27,169 bases of DNA from a virus: positions 1-27,169 of the IMG/VR virus record IMGVR_UViG_3300022871_000089; one strand, given 5' to 3'. A model generated the notes under the pieces. It did no database searches. It was given only the letters and a program-made list of their open reading frames with translations, and was not told where the DNA came from. How positions within the stretch are numbered: the stretch's first letter is position 1; every line of letters starts with the position of its first letter. Shown here in pieces: positions 15,314-21,663 of the stretch. A program made the translations under genes and the position numbers.

Positions 15314-15348
15314 GATCACCGAGCCGGCGGTATATCCGGTAAAATATC
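15311..15348 (+). promoter_or_regulatory. Pseudoknot leader element, copy A
   Basis: After TAAGATC: stem 1 ACCG (15318-15321) with CGGT (15328-15331); stem 2 GCCGG (15323-15327) with CCGGT (15336-15340, ending in a G-U pair); crossing loops A and ATAT. Then 8 nt (AAAATATC) to the ATG at 15349. It overlaps the stop codon of the previous gene. Confidence 0.65.
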
Positions 15349-15624
15349 ATGCAAAAAGTTTACTATTACATAGGCCACAATAACAAAACAAAAGAACTAG
15401 AGATCGAAAAGATCGAAAAGCTAGTTTCTAATCATTTTGACGGCTTCACAGCTTCAGAAGTGGTGGGGTATTGGAAAGGAGCAAAGGAGCAAACATTGAA
15501 GATTGAAGTTATAACCGATCAAAACCCGGTTGAACTTGAAAGGATCGGGAAGGAATTGCGGGACAAGTTGGAGCAAGAAAGTGTACTAATGGAAATTATC
15601 GAAAGTAATTGTGCATTTTTATAA
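15349..15624 (+). CDS. Small alpha/beta protein of unknown function
   Basis: This 91-aa protein has a beta-alpha-beta pattern: KVYYYIGHNNKTKELEIEKI, then a helix, a second strand SEVVGYWKGAKEQTLKIEVI, and a helical end (LERIGKELRDKLEQESVLME). A ferredoxin-like fold is plausible. The piece GYWKGAKEQTLKIEV resembles small proteins of similar layout that I associate loosely with bacteria and phages; no function is known to me. The gene is preceded by pseudoknot element A and followed by element B. Confidence 0.75.
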   Translation: MQKVYYYIGHNNKTKELEIEKIEKLVSNHFDGFTASEVVGYWKGAKEQTLKIEVITDQNPVELERIGKELRDKLEQESVLMEIIESNCAFL

Positions 15625-15636
15625 GATTATAAATAG

Positions 15637-15677
15637 TTTTAAGATCCCCGAGCCGGCGGGTTATCCGGCAAAATAAT
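15637..15677 (+). promoter_or_regulatory. Pseudoknot leader element, copy B
   Basis: TTTTAAGATC, then stem 1 CCCG (15647-15650) with CGGG (15657-15660); stem 2 GCCGG (15652-15656) with CCGGC (15665-15669); loops A and TTAT; 8 nt (AAAATAAT) to the ATG at 15678. Compared with copy A, the first pair of stem 1 changes from A-U to C-G. Confidence 0.7.
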
Positions 15678-16049
15678 ATGGAAGATAAAAAATATACAGT
15701 CCTAATAATGGAAGACAACCGAGAAGAAGAAGACAACGAAGAAACAGGCGAATTTTTGATAAATAATCATGGCGAAACGAACGAAGATTTTAAAATAAAA
15801 TATGTTAGAACTGACGGCTGGCGGGGATATTATACAGCGGAAGCAATAAACAAAGACGAATGGGAAGAAAAAGATAATGGCTGGGTAACTGGAAATTGGA
15901 GCGATGCCGGAGAGAATTCAAGCGACAATGTAGAACAAAAACTTGATAAATTGCAAGAAAAATACGATCTATTCGACGATATGGCGGTAATTTTTCTACC
16001 AACGAACAATTGCTTTTCGACAAATTACCAAGTGTTTATAAAAAAATAG
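15678..16049 (+). CDS. Highly acidic early protein (possible DNA mimic)
   Basis: This 123-aa protein has clustered Asp and Glu (MEDNREEEDNEETGEF, INKDEWEEKDNGWVTG, NWSDAGENSSDNVEQ) and many aromatic residues (WRGYYTA). There is no membrane segment. Small, strongly acidic proteins expressed early by phages sometimes mimic DNA to block restriction or host DNA-binding proteins. That possibility is open here but not shown by any motif. The gene lies in the unusually GATC-rich early segment. It ends with TAG, one of only four such stops. Pseudoknot elements flank it on both sides. Confidence 0.75.
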   Translation: MEDKKYTVLIMEDNREEEDNEETGEFLINNHGETNEDFKIKYVRTDGWRGYYTAEAINKDEWEEKDNGWVTGNWSDAGENSSDNVEQKLDKLQEKYDLFDDMAVIFLPTNNCFSTNYQVFIKK

Positions 16050-16090
16050 TTTTAAGATCCCCGAGCCGGCGGGTTATCCGGCAAAATATC
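16050..16090 (+). promoter_or_regulatory. Pseudoknot leader element, copy C
   Basis: Nearly identical to copy B: TTTTAAGATC, stem 1 CCCG (16060-16063) with CGGG (16070-16073), stem 2 GCCGG (16065-16069) with CCGGC (16078-16082), loops A and TTAT, 8 nt (AAAATATC) to the ATG at 16091. It begins right at the stop codon of the previous gene. Confidence 0.7.
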
Positions 16091-16543
16091 ATGAGAGAAT
16101 TTAAAATAAATAAAGATCTATCAATAAAATGCGAGTGGAAAAAAACAAGAAGTGCTTTCAAACATGAAGCCGTGTTATTAAGAAACGGCGAACAAGTGGA
16201 TCAAGTAAAAATTTGCTATCTAAACAGGACTTGGGAAAGGTACGAATTTCAATCAGTTTTACAAAAAATGATCGGAAGCAATGAGTTAACAGAAAAAGAA
16301 AAGAAGCAAGGATCAAAAATGATCGAGAATAACGGAGAAGCACAGGATCCCGTGTTAAAAAGTTTAAAAATGTTTTCAGCACTTGCCGATGTAATGCAAC
16401 CGGACGAAAAGAAAAGAAACGAAAGCAAAGCAAGAATGCTAGAAACAGCAACCGGCGGAGCGGTTCGAATGCCGTGTAATTGGTCTGAATTGCCGGAGAA
16501 GGAAAAAACAAGGAGATTGAAGGGAGCAATTGAAACATTATAA
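16091..16543 (+). CDS. Early phage protein of unknown function (150 aa)
   Basis: I choose ATG 16091 because it follows pseudoknot element C by the same 8 nt as its siblings. An upstream in-frame ATG (16010) would translate the element and overlap the previous gene. The protein begins with a beta-rich domain (FKINKDLSIKCEWKKTRSAF, EAVLLRNGEQVDQVKICYLN), then a helical, charged C-terminal half that ends RRLKGAIETL. A Lys-rich linker separates them. No known motif. A hairpin (16557-16575) follows its stop. Confidence 0.75.
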   Translation: MREFKINKDLSIKCEWKKTRSAFKHEAVLLRNGEQVDQVKICYLNRTWERYEFQSVLQKMIGSNELTEKEKKQGSKMIENNGEAQDPVLKSLKMFSALADVMQPDEKKRNESKARMLETATGGAVRMPCNWSELPEKEKTRRLKGAIETL

Positions 16544-16552
16544 CTGGTTATT

Positions 16553-16609
16553 AGTCCCCGTAAAAGTTTTGCGGGTACTATATAGTCAATTAAATAAAAA
16601 AATGACTAT
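16553..16609 (+). promoter_or_regulatory. Hairpin and inverted repeats between early transcription units
   Basis: CCCG (16557-16560) pairs with CGGG (16572-16575) and the flanks AGT/ACT extend the stem with one mismatch. A second inverted repeat ATAGTCA/TGACTAT lies at 16582-16588 and 16603-16609. A weak TTGCGG-16-TAAATA promoter-like pair starts at 16569. The region may partly terminate upstream transcription and re-initiate for the gene at 16646. Confidence 0.4.
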
Positions 16610-16645
16610 GTATTATCAATTTTATAAATTAGTTAAATAAATATC

Positions 16646-17038
16646 ATGTTAACAAAAAGAAAACAAGCGAATTTGAATGAGTATATAGAAAATAATACTC
16701 AAAATTGTAATATCTCATATCGTGGCGGATCAATTAAAGTTGATCTAACAGAATTGTTTTGCGATCGATCATTGGAAGCAATAGAAGAAGCCGGAGAAGT
16801 ACCGGAAGCCGGAGCTTATCAGAATTATTTAGGTGGTGGAATTGCCGGATCAATAACAGCCGGCCAGAATTTTGACGAGAATTTGTTATCGAAAGGAGAT
16901 CTAAAGAAGTTCGAAGAGTTCAAAGAAGCGGTGAAGGTTTATTTTTATGATGTAAACAATGGTGGCGGGGACGAGTACATGCAGGAGAATGTAAACAATT
17001 ATAAACAAAATCAAAGATTGCCGGTTCGTGGTTATTAA
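16646..17038 (+). CDS. Early phage protein of unknown function (130 aa)
   Basis: A 130-aa soluble protein, rich in Gly, Asn and Glu, with the segment YQNYLGGGIAGSITAGQNFD and a helical part KKFEEFKEAVKVYFYD. The end is polar (NNYKQNQRLPVRGY). No motif is recognised. Its leader (TTATCAATTTTATAAATTAG then TTAAATAAATATC) resembles the leader of the first early gene, suggesting a shared initiation signal. Confidence 0.7.
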   Translation: MLTKRKQANLNEYIENNTQNCNISYRGGSIKVDLTELFCDRSLEAIEEAGEVPEAGAYQNYLGGGIAGSITAGQNFDENLLSKGDLKKFEEFKEAVKVYFYDVNNGGGDEYMQENVNNYKQNQRLPVRGY

Positions 17039-17053
17039 ATAATTATAGATAAT

Positions 17054-17200
17054 ATGAAAAAATATATAGTTATAAATGGTAAAGAAATTACAATAATTCT
17101 CAAAAAGAATATGCAGGAAGCAAAAACATGGTGCGAGAATTATTGCAACCATAGTGAAGAAGTAATAGTGCGGGAGTTTATTAGTATTAAGTTTAATTAA
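17054..17200 (+). CDS. 48-aa early phage protein
   Basis: Open frame from ATG 17054 (AATAATATG-like context) to TAA. It encodes a basic peptide with strand-helix-strand character (KKYIVINGKEITIILKKNMQ, then AKTWCENYCNHSEEVIVREF). The pattern NMQEAKTWCENY resembles small phage proteins often found in arrays of early genes. Function unknown. Confidence 0.6.
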   Translation: MKKYIVINGKEITIILKKNMQEAKTWCENYCNHSEEVIVREFISIKFN

Positions 17201-17206
17201 AATAAT

Positions 17207-17356
17207 ATGGAAAATATATATATAGTAGAAATTAAAGACAGTGCGAGTTATAGAGTATCAGCCAACGGGATCGAAGAAGCACAGGATCAAGCACTAGAGT
17301 GGTTTAGAGATAGGAAGCCAACAGTTATTATTAAAAAAGAGAGTAATAAAAAATAA
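17207..17356 (+). CDS. 49-aa early phage protein, DpnD/PcfM-like pattern
   Basis: ATG 17207 to TAA 17356. The sequence reads strand (NIYIVEIKDSASYRVSANG), helix (EEAQDQALEWFRDRKP), strand (TVIIKKE). This 'V-x-A-x-x-x-EEA' layout resembles small phage and plasmid proteins of the DpnD/PcfM type; the resemblance is by eye and weak. The spacing to its neighbours is a few bases. Confidence 0.6.
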   Translation: MENIYIVEIKDSASYRVSANGIEEAQDQALEWFRDRKPTVIIKKESNKK

Positions 17357-17360
17357 GATC

Positions 17361-17570
17361 ATGAAAATTAAAGAACTAATTAAAGAACTAAAGAAATTTA
17401 GTCAAGATAAAGAAGTATTTTTATCAAATGATAGTGAAGGTAATGAAATTAAAACAGTTATGCAAGTTGCTGTTACACAGGACGGAGAATTTGTAGGAGA
17501 AAAATGGGTTCGAACTAAAGACTTTATTACAATTTATCCAACGGATACCGTTGTTAACAATAATTATTAA
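17361..17570 (+). CDS. Small conserved-type phage protein (69 aa)
   Basis: A 69-aa protein with an amphipathic N-terminal helix (MKIKELIKELKKFSQDKEVF) followed by LSNDSEGNEIKTVMQVAV and an end with DFITIYPTD. The motif order 'ELxxxLKxFxQDxEVFLSxDxEGN ... IYP' is one I recognise from small proteins of unknown function in many phages and plasmids. No biochemical role is known to me. Confidence 0.75.
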   Translation: MKIKELIKELKKFSQDKEVFLSNDSEGNEIKTVMQVAVTQDGEFVGEKWVRTKDFITIYPTDTVVNNNY

Positions 17571-17575
17571 ATATT

Positions 17576-17731
17576 ATGAGTAAAAATCAAGAGAAAATAA
17601 GCAAAAGATTATCCGGACTTTATAATTCTATCAGCATGGAAGTTGGAAGCTCTACAATGGACGATATAAACGATATTGTAAAACTAGAGATAGAATTATT
17701 TATTATTAAAACATTAAAGAAAAAAATATAA
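17576..17731 (+). CDS. 51-aa helical early protein
   Basis: ATG 17576 to TAA 17731. Mostly helical and basic (SKNQEKISKRLSGLYNSISM, then DDINDIVKLEIELFIIKTLK). No motif; tight spacing within the operon supports it as a real gene. Confidence 0.6.
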   Translation: MSKNQEKISKRLSGLYNSISMEVGSSTMDDINDIVKLEIELFIIKTLKKKI

Positions 17732-17733
17732 TT

Positions 17734-17940
17734 ATGGAAACAACACTATATAGAATAACATTTAAAGACGGCAGAGAATACAGAGTATTTTGTGCGAATA
17801 AACATCAAAAGGATAGACTGCTAGCAACAAGGAATAAATTGAATGAAATTGAAGCTGAAACAATACAAATTATAACAAACGGAATACATAACATTAAACA
17901 ATGGGAGGAGATTATAAATAATGAAGATAATGAAAAATAA
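17734..17940 (+). CDS. Small early protein (68 aa)
   Basis: A 68-aa protein with a beta hairpin-like start (TTLYRITFKDGREYRVFCAN) and a helix (QKDRLLATRNKLNEIEAETI). It begins 2 nt after the previous stop. Function unknown. The start context is TATAATTATG. Confidence 0.7.
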   Translation: METTLYRITFKDGREYRVFCANKHQKDRLLATRNKLNEIEAETIQIITNGIHNIKQWEEIINNEDNEK

Positions 17941-17941
17941 T

Positions 17942-18208
17942 ATGAATTTAAAAGAAATATATCAAGATCAAAAAAGAGTACTTGATAATGGGTACATGGA
18001 GTTTTACAACATGGTTAAAATGGAAATTGATAACGATAGCGAGTATGCACTTGACGATGATGAAGCCGGAGAATTGATCGTGGACTTGATGTTATCAAAT
18101 GTTTTGGGAGAGATCACAACTTTCAAAGAAGTTTCAGAACTATTAGAAGATAGCCGGAAGGAAGGTTGGAGTAAGTGTAACCACTATGCAACAAAGGTTA
18201 ATAATTAA
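17942..18208 (+). CDS. Small acidic early protein (88 aa)
   Basis: I select ATG 17942, directly after the upstream stop in an AAATAATATG-like context, over ATG 17921 which overlaps it. The 88-aa protein is helical and acidic (EFYNMVKMEIDNDSEYALDD, AGELIVDLMLSNVLGEITTF) and ends with a Cys/His pair (KCNHYATKV). No known family. Confidence 0.7.
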   Translation: MNLKEIYQDQKRVLDNGYMEFYNMVKMEIDNDSEYALDDDEAGELIVDLMLSNVLGEITTFKEVSELLEDSRKEGWSKCNHYATKVNN

Positions 18209-18221
18209 ATAATAAATTACT

Positions 18222-18446
18222 ATGGAAACATTTTACTTTAAAGACGATGAAGGAGAGATCCAAAGAGTTTCAAATTACAAAGGAACAGTTGAAGAGTTTA
18301 AAAATCAATTAGATAAGTTGCAATATAATTACCTCGGAGACGATGTAGATAATGTGACCGGAAAAGATTACGATACTTTCTATGAAGATTTAGAGTTGAA
18401 CACAGGGGCAAAAATTGAAGGAGTTATTATTAGTTTTAATCAATAA
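18222..18446 (+). CDS. Small acidic early protein (74 aa)
   Basis: A 74-aa acidic protein (ETFYFKDDEGEIQRVSNYKG, GDDVDNVTGKDYDTFYEDLE) ending in a hydrophobic strand EGVIISFNQ. No motif is recognised. It sits within the rightward early array with short spacing. Confidence 0.7.
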   Translation: METFYFKDDEGEIQRVSNYKGTVEEFKNQLDKLQYNYLGDDVDNVTGKDYDTFYEDLELNTGAKIEGVIISFNQ

Positions 18447-18453
18447 AAATATT

Positions 18454-18537
18454 ATGATAGTTATAAACATTCTTGCAGTAGTGACAGGTTTTGCATTCGG
18501 GTATGTTCTTATGGAGTTTATTAAAGAGTTAAAATAA
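18454..18537 (+). CDS. 27-aa membrane peptide
   Basis: ATG 18454 to TAA 18537. The peptide is nearly all one hydrophobic segment (VINILAVVTGFAFGYVLM) with a charged end EFIKELK, a typical tiny single-span membrane protein. The A/T-rich start context and operon spacing support it; such short frames can also arise by chance. Confidence 0.45.
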   Translation: MIVINILAVVTGFAFGYVLMEFIKELK

Positions 18538-18541
18538 AATT

Positions 18542-18688
18542 ATGAATGAAGAAAAAGAAATAGAAAAGTTACAAAAAGAAGAGAACGAAATTTGGGAAGG
18601 GTTTAAGACTTTGAGTTTTAAACAACGGGGTTTGATTTCAAAGTTGATTGAGATCAATATTAGATTAGAAGAATTAAGTAATAGATAA
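18542..18688 (+). CDS. 48-aa helical early protein
   Basis: ATG 18542 to TAA 18688. Predicted to be one or two charged helices (EEKEIEKLQKEENEIWEGFK, then LISKLIEINIRLEELSNR), probably a small coiled coil. No motif. Confidence 0.55.
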   Translation: MNEEKEIEKLQKEENEIWEGFKTLSFKQRGLISKLIEINIRLEELSNR

Positions 18689-18692
18689 AATT

Positions 18693-18983
18693 ATGACAAC
18701 AGAATTATATTATACTGCTCCAACAGGAGAGCAGTTTGAAGAAGTAAAAGCAAAAGCTATAGAAGTTTGGAATACTATGGATAATACTTACGGTTATGTT
18801 GACGGTAAAGTTGGAAGGATTAAAGATTTAGAGAATATAAAAGATAACATAATGTATATAGTAGCTATGTTTGATGTTGATAACCAAACATTATTAGCAA
18901 ACAGATTAACCAACGAAACCCGCAAAGCGATCAGAGATAGAATGATTGACGGTGGATCGCCGGAGTATTTAATAGCATTTTAA
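18693..18983 (+). CDS. Early protein of unknown function (96 aa)
   Basis: A 96-aa soluble protein with a start YYTAPTGEQFEEVKAKAIEV, a middle KDNIMYIVAMFDVDNQTLLA and a basic helix RLTNETRKAIRDRMIDGG. Alpha/beta in character; not assigned to a family. Confidence 0.72.
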   Translation: MTTELYYTAPTGEQFEEVKAKAIEVWNTMDNTYGYVDGKVGRIKDLENIKDNIMYIVAMFDVDNQTLLANRLTNETRKAIRDRMIDGGSPEYLIAF

Positions 18984-18995
18984 TTGAATAAAATT

Positions 18996-19076
18996 ATGCC
19001 TAAAAAACAAAAACTATTTAAAACAAAAAGAGAGTCAAAAAACTTCTTTGAAGTTTATAATGAAAAACAATTATGA
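18996..19076 (+). CDS. 26-aa basic peptide overlapping the next gene
   Basis: ATG 18996, AAAATTATG-type context; Lys-rich (PKKQKLFKTKRESKNFFEVY). It stops at TGA 19074-19076, overlapping the ATG of the next gene as ATGA. This is the only TGA stop I can find for a plausible gene. If TGA were read as an amino acid, it would end a few codons later at TAG. It is very short, so certainty is low. Confidence 0.4.
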   Translation: MPKKQKLFKTKRESKNFFEVYNEKQL

Positions 19077-19273
19077 AAAAAGAAAATTTAGGGAAATGGT
19101 GTAAAGTAAACTGTCTTAAATTTATGAAAAATGTTGATGGTGGTTTGACACTTCCATTAGACTATAATTTTTATATAACTAAAGTTGTAAAAGGTGGTTA
19201 TATAATTTTTGATAATTCTAATTTTTATGAGGTAAAAAGCAAAGATATTACTATTTCAAAAAAAAATAATTAA
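19073..19273 (+). CDS. Small early protein (66 aa)
   Basis: A 66-aa basic protein of beta character (GKWCKVNCLKFMKNVDGGLT, LDYNFYITKVVKGGYIIFDN), resembling a small SH3-like or KOW-like barrel. No certain family. It shares ATGA with the upstream peptide. Confidence 0.65.
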   Translation: MKKENLGKWCKVNCLKFMKNVDGGLTLPLDYNFYITKVVKGGYIIFDNSNFYEVKSKDITISKKNN

Positions 19274-19278
19274 ATAAT

Positions 19279-19449
19279 ATGATAGAAATAAGAACAGACT
19301 GTAAAGTTTGTGGTGGAGATCTTCCGAACTCGAGGTTCCGGACATTCTGTAGCCCAAAATGTAGACAGAAATTTTACAATAAAAAAAATTCAAAGAAGGC
19401 GATCGTGTGGCAGAGAATTAGAAGGGAGAAATTAAAAATTAAAGAATAA
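19279..19449 (+). CDS. Short zinc-finger protein, paralogue of the gene at 20388
   Basis: ATG 19279 to TAA 19449, 56 aa. It has a Cys4 zinc finger CKVCGGDLPNS...FCSPKCRQKFY and a basic end (VWQRIRREKLKIKE). Its first roughly 50 residues closely match the start of the 160-aa protein at 20388, and the DNA is similar as well, so it is a truncated duplicate or a stand-alone module. A role in DNA or RNA binding is likely. Similar fingers occur in the HNH protein at 10537-11217. Confidence 0.7.
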   Translation: MIEIRTDCKVCGGDLPNSRFRTFCSPKCRQKFYNKKNSKKAIVWQRIRREKLKIKE

Positions 19450-19455
19450 ATAACT

Positions 19456-19929
19456 ATGGAGAAATATTTTAAACATTTTTGGACAATAACAAAGCATAAA
19501 TACTATGTTTGTATTGAGTGTTTTAAAATTGGTTTGTACTGGCAAGGGTTAGTCCACGATTTATCAAAATATAGTCCAATAGAGTTTTTTACTTCTGCTA
19601 AGTACTTTCAAGGTGATAGTACTCCAATAGGAAAAGAAAAAGCTGAAAAGGGATATTCTATTGCTTGGTTAAACCATAAAGGAAAAAATAAACATCACTG
19701 GGAGTATTGGACTGATTTCTATGATGGAGAAATAAGGGCAGTTGATATTCCAATAAAATACATAAAAGAAATGGCTTGTGATATGAAGAGTGCTTCTAAG
19801 GTCTATGGAGTAGGTACTGCTTTGGAATACTTTGAAAAACATAGAAAAAACTTTTTAATGACAGGACAAGATAAGGAAATATTATTTAATTTATTATTGG
19901 TAAAGAAGAAAAAATTAAAAAATAAATAA
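19456..19929 (+). CDS. DUF5662-like phage protein
   Basis: This 157-aa protein contains the pattern GLYWQGLVHDLSKYSPIEFF, then AWLNHKGKNKHHWEYWTDF, matching what I know of the DUF5662 family, which is common in phages and Firmicutes. The two His-rich motifs (HDLSKYS and NHKGKNKHHWEYW) suggest a metal site of the HD-like kind, but no reaction has been established as far as I know. The junction AATAAATAACTATG before it is identical to those before the genes at 19932 and 20388. Confidence 0.7.
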   Translation: MEKYFKHFWTITKHKYYVCIECFKIGLYWQGLVHDLSKYSPIEFFTSAKYFQGDSTPIGKEKAEKGYSIAWLNHKGKNKHHWEYWTDFYDGEIRAVDIPIKYIKEMACDMKSASKVYGVGTALEYFEKHRKNFLMTGQDKEILFNLLLVKKKKLKNK

Positions 19930-19931
19930 CT

Positions 19932-20096
19932 ATGAACCCTATATATAAACCAGTTAAAGAATTAAAACCTTTTTGCACTATTTGCAAAGAAAGATTGCTA
20001 GGTAATGGAAGTAGGGTTTTACCTTATAGATGTAGTTGTGGAGAATGGAAAGTAGATATTAAAACAGGTGAATATAATTTAATTAATAATAAATAA
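19932..20096 (+). CDS. 54-aa zinc-ribbon protein
   Basis: ATG 19932 to TAA 20096. It contains CTICKERL and YRCSCGEW, two Cys pairs of a zinc ribbon, with a short basic/aromatic remainder. It is probably a nucleic-acid or protein-binding module. Preceded by the same 14-nt junction as its neighbours. Confidence 0.65.
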   Translation: MNPIYKPVKELKPFCTICKERLLGNGSRVLPYRCSCGEWKVDIKTGEYNLINNK

Positions 20097-20108
20097 ACCT
20101 ATAGATAT

Positions 20109-20381
20109 ATGGAAAAAAAATTAGAAAGAATGGAAGAATTTAAAAGAGAAAATAACGGACATACACCAGAAACTAATATTTTGTGGCAACTAAAAGAGAA
20201 AATAAACGAGGTTATTGATTTTATAAATGATAATAAAGAGAACGAAACTAAAGTTGAGGAGATAAGGGGAGAGATAATGGAAAAACAAAACTTAGTAGAA
20301 AAAGGAACAGAGTTTAATGATGGAGTTGAAGCTGGATATAGATATATTCTAAACCTAAAATCATTAAAAACTAAACAATAA
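20109..20381 (+). CDS. Helical early protein (90 aa)
   Basis: A 90-aa, charged, helical protein (EKKLERMEEFKRENNGHTPE, ILWQLKEKINEVIDFINDNK, ETKVEEIRGEIMEKQNLVEK), with an end GVEAGYRYILNLKSL. Likely a coiled coil. No motif recognised. Confidence 0.65.
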   Translation: MEKKLERMEEFKRENNGHTPETNILWQLKEKINEVIDFINDNKENETKVEEIRGEIMEKQNLVEKGTEFNDGVEAGYRYILNLKSLKTKQ

Positions 20382-20387
20382 ATAACT

Positions 20388-20870
20388 ATGGTAGAAATAA
20401 GAACTGACTGTAAAGTATGTGGTGGAGATCTTCCGAACTCACGGTTCCGGACATTCTGTAGTGCTACATGTAGACAGAAATTTTATAATAAAAAATATGC
20501 CAAGAGAATGGCTGACTGGCAGAGAATTAGAAACGATAAAATTGCAATGATACCAAGTGCTGATAAGGTTCAATGTTTAATTTGTGGTAAGTGGTATGTT
20601 CAAGTATGTTCGCATGTTTATTATAAGCACGGTTTGACTGGTAGAGAGTACCGAGAAAAGTTCTGGCTTGATGTAAAGAAAGGTGTTATTCCAAAATGGT
20701 ATAGAAAAGATAAAGGAGATACAGCTATTAAGAATGATACCTACAAGAACCTAGAAGCAGGGGCAAAATTCCGTTTTAAGAAGGGAAGTAAGAGAGCCGG
20801 TAACTATAAGAGGTCTAAACAGACTATAGAACGATTAAAAACACAGGGAAAAAAGTTATCAACATATTAA
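20388..20870 (+). CDS. Zinc-finger DNA-binding protein, MucR/Ros-like
   Basis: This 160-aa protein has two metal-binding parts. The N-terminus has the Cys4 finger CKVCGGDLPNS...FCSATCRQKFY, shared with the paralogue at 19279. The middle has VQCLICGKWYVQVCSHVYYK and HGLTGREYREKFWLD, which resemble the MucR/Ros C2H2-type transcription-regulator domain (Cys-x2-Cys, His-x4-His and a helix after it). The C-terminus is basic (RFKKGSKRAGNYKRSKQTIE). It may regulate early phage promoters; the promoter and DnaA-box-like sites lie just downstream. The function is inferred from motifs. Confidence 0.7.
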   Translation: MVEIRTDCKVCGGDLPNSRFRTFCSATCRQKFYNKKYAKRMADWQRIRNDKIAMIPSADKVQCLICGKWYVQVCSHVYYKHGLTGREYREKFWLDVKKGVIPKWYRKDKGDTAIKNDTYKNLEAGAKFRFKKGSKRAGNYKRSKQTIERLKTQGKKLSTY

Positions 20871-20922
20871 CAGTTTATCCACAGGTTGAATAGTTGCAAT
20901 GTCACTGTCGATTTAGTATAAT
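20856..20922 (+). promoter_or_regulatory. Rightward promoter of replication module with DnaA-box-like sites
   Basis: -35 TTGCAA (20894-20899), 17-bp spacer, -10 TATAAT (20917-20922). Just upstream are a perfect DnaA-box consensus TTATCCACA (20875-20883) and a near match TTATCAACA (20856-20864), the latter overlapping the end of the previous gene. Predicted transcription start near 20929. Confidence 0.75.
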
Positions 20923-20963
20923 CTATATAGATTAAGTTTCTCCTAGTCCGAGAACAAAATCTG

Positions 20964-20979
20964 ACCGGAATTATCCGGT
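20964..20979 (+). promoter_or_regulatory. Leader hairpin before SSB-like gene
   Basis: ACCGG, a 6-nt loop (AATTAT) and CCGGT form a 5-bp stem about 13 nt before the first possible ATG. It shares TTATCCGG with the pseudoknot elements B and C but lacks their first stem. Confidence 0.5.
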
Positions 20980-21016
20980 TACAAATTAAAAAATGGTGGT
21001 AATCCACTACAAAATT

Positions 21017-21643
21017 ATGGGTTTAGAACAAAGAACAGGAGGTAATTTTATTACTATTTTAGGTGGCAAATTTTGTCAAAGAGTTCCTGAAGGAACAGAA
21101 GGTGCTATTACAAGAGTAAACAAAATCGGTAACACTGTTAACGAAAAGTTTTACGATAGCTTCACAGGGAAGTTGGAGAGCATTCAAGTTAAAGACGGGA
21201 ACTATGGGAAGACTTGGAACTTTGGTTTCAGAGACAATGAAGAATTATATACATTGCAGTTATCTTACAGCAATAGTTTTTCAACAGCATTTCTAAAAAT
21301 GTTACCCAACATAGATCTATCACAAGAAATGAAAGTATCTCCGAGTATGAAAGAAGTTGACGGTAAAAATAAGAGTTCACTATTCGTTAACCAAAATGGA
21401 GTAGCATTGAAGCATGCTTACACAAGAGACAATCCTAATGGAATGCCGGACATGGAACAAGTAACTGTTAAAGGGGAATTAGTTTGGGACGATACTAAGA
21501 GAATGGAATTCCTACACAATATGGTAAATACTCTTATTCTTCCTAAGTTGGAAGCTGTACCTCAAAGTGCAACAGGAGAGGCAGTTGCTCCAGTAGAAGC
21601 AAAACCTGCAGATGATATAAATCCTGACGAAATTGCTTTTTAG
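21017..21643 (+). CDS. Single-stranded DNA-binding-like protein
   Basis: I favour the start at ATG 21017 (208 aa; MGLEQRTGGNFITILGGKFC); ATG 20993 would add 8 residues. The protein has a beta-rich N-terminal body with aromatic and glycine positions typical of OB folds (GNYGKTWNFGFRDNEELYTL). It also has a disordered C-terminal tail (SATGEAVAPVEAKPAD) and an acidic tip ending DDINPDEIAF, like the tips with which SSBs bind partners. It begins the replication module, after its own promoter and a leader hairpin. The SSB role is inferred from fold-like pattern, tail and position. Confidence 0.7.
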   Translation: MGLEQRTGGNFITILGGKFCQRVPEGTEGAITRVNKIGNTVNEKFYDSFTGKLESIQVKDGNYGKTWNFGFRDNEELYTLQLSYSNSFSTAFLKMLPNIDLSQEMKVSPSMKEVDGKNKSSLFVNQNGVALKHAYTRDNPNGMPDMEQVTVKGELVWDDTKRMEFLHNMVNTLILPKLEAVPQSATGEAVAPVEAKPADDINPDEIAF

Positions 21644-21663
21644 TAACTAATAAATAATAGACT

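Noticed and set aside
16010-16090. Upstream ATG extending the 150-aa early protein by 27 residues
   Set aside because: It would translate the conserved pseudoknot element and overlap the previous gene; the sibling genes start 8 nt after the element.
18996-19091. Reassignment of TGA to an amino acid
   Set aside because: No long gene contains an in-frame TGA, so there is no positive evidence of recoding; only avoidance is seen.
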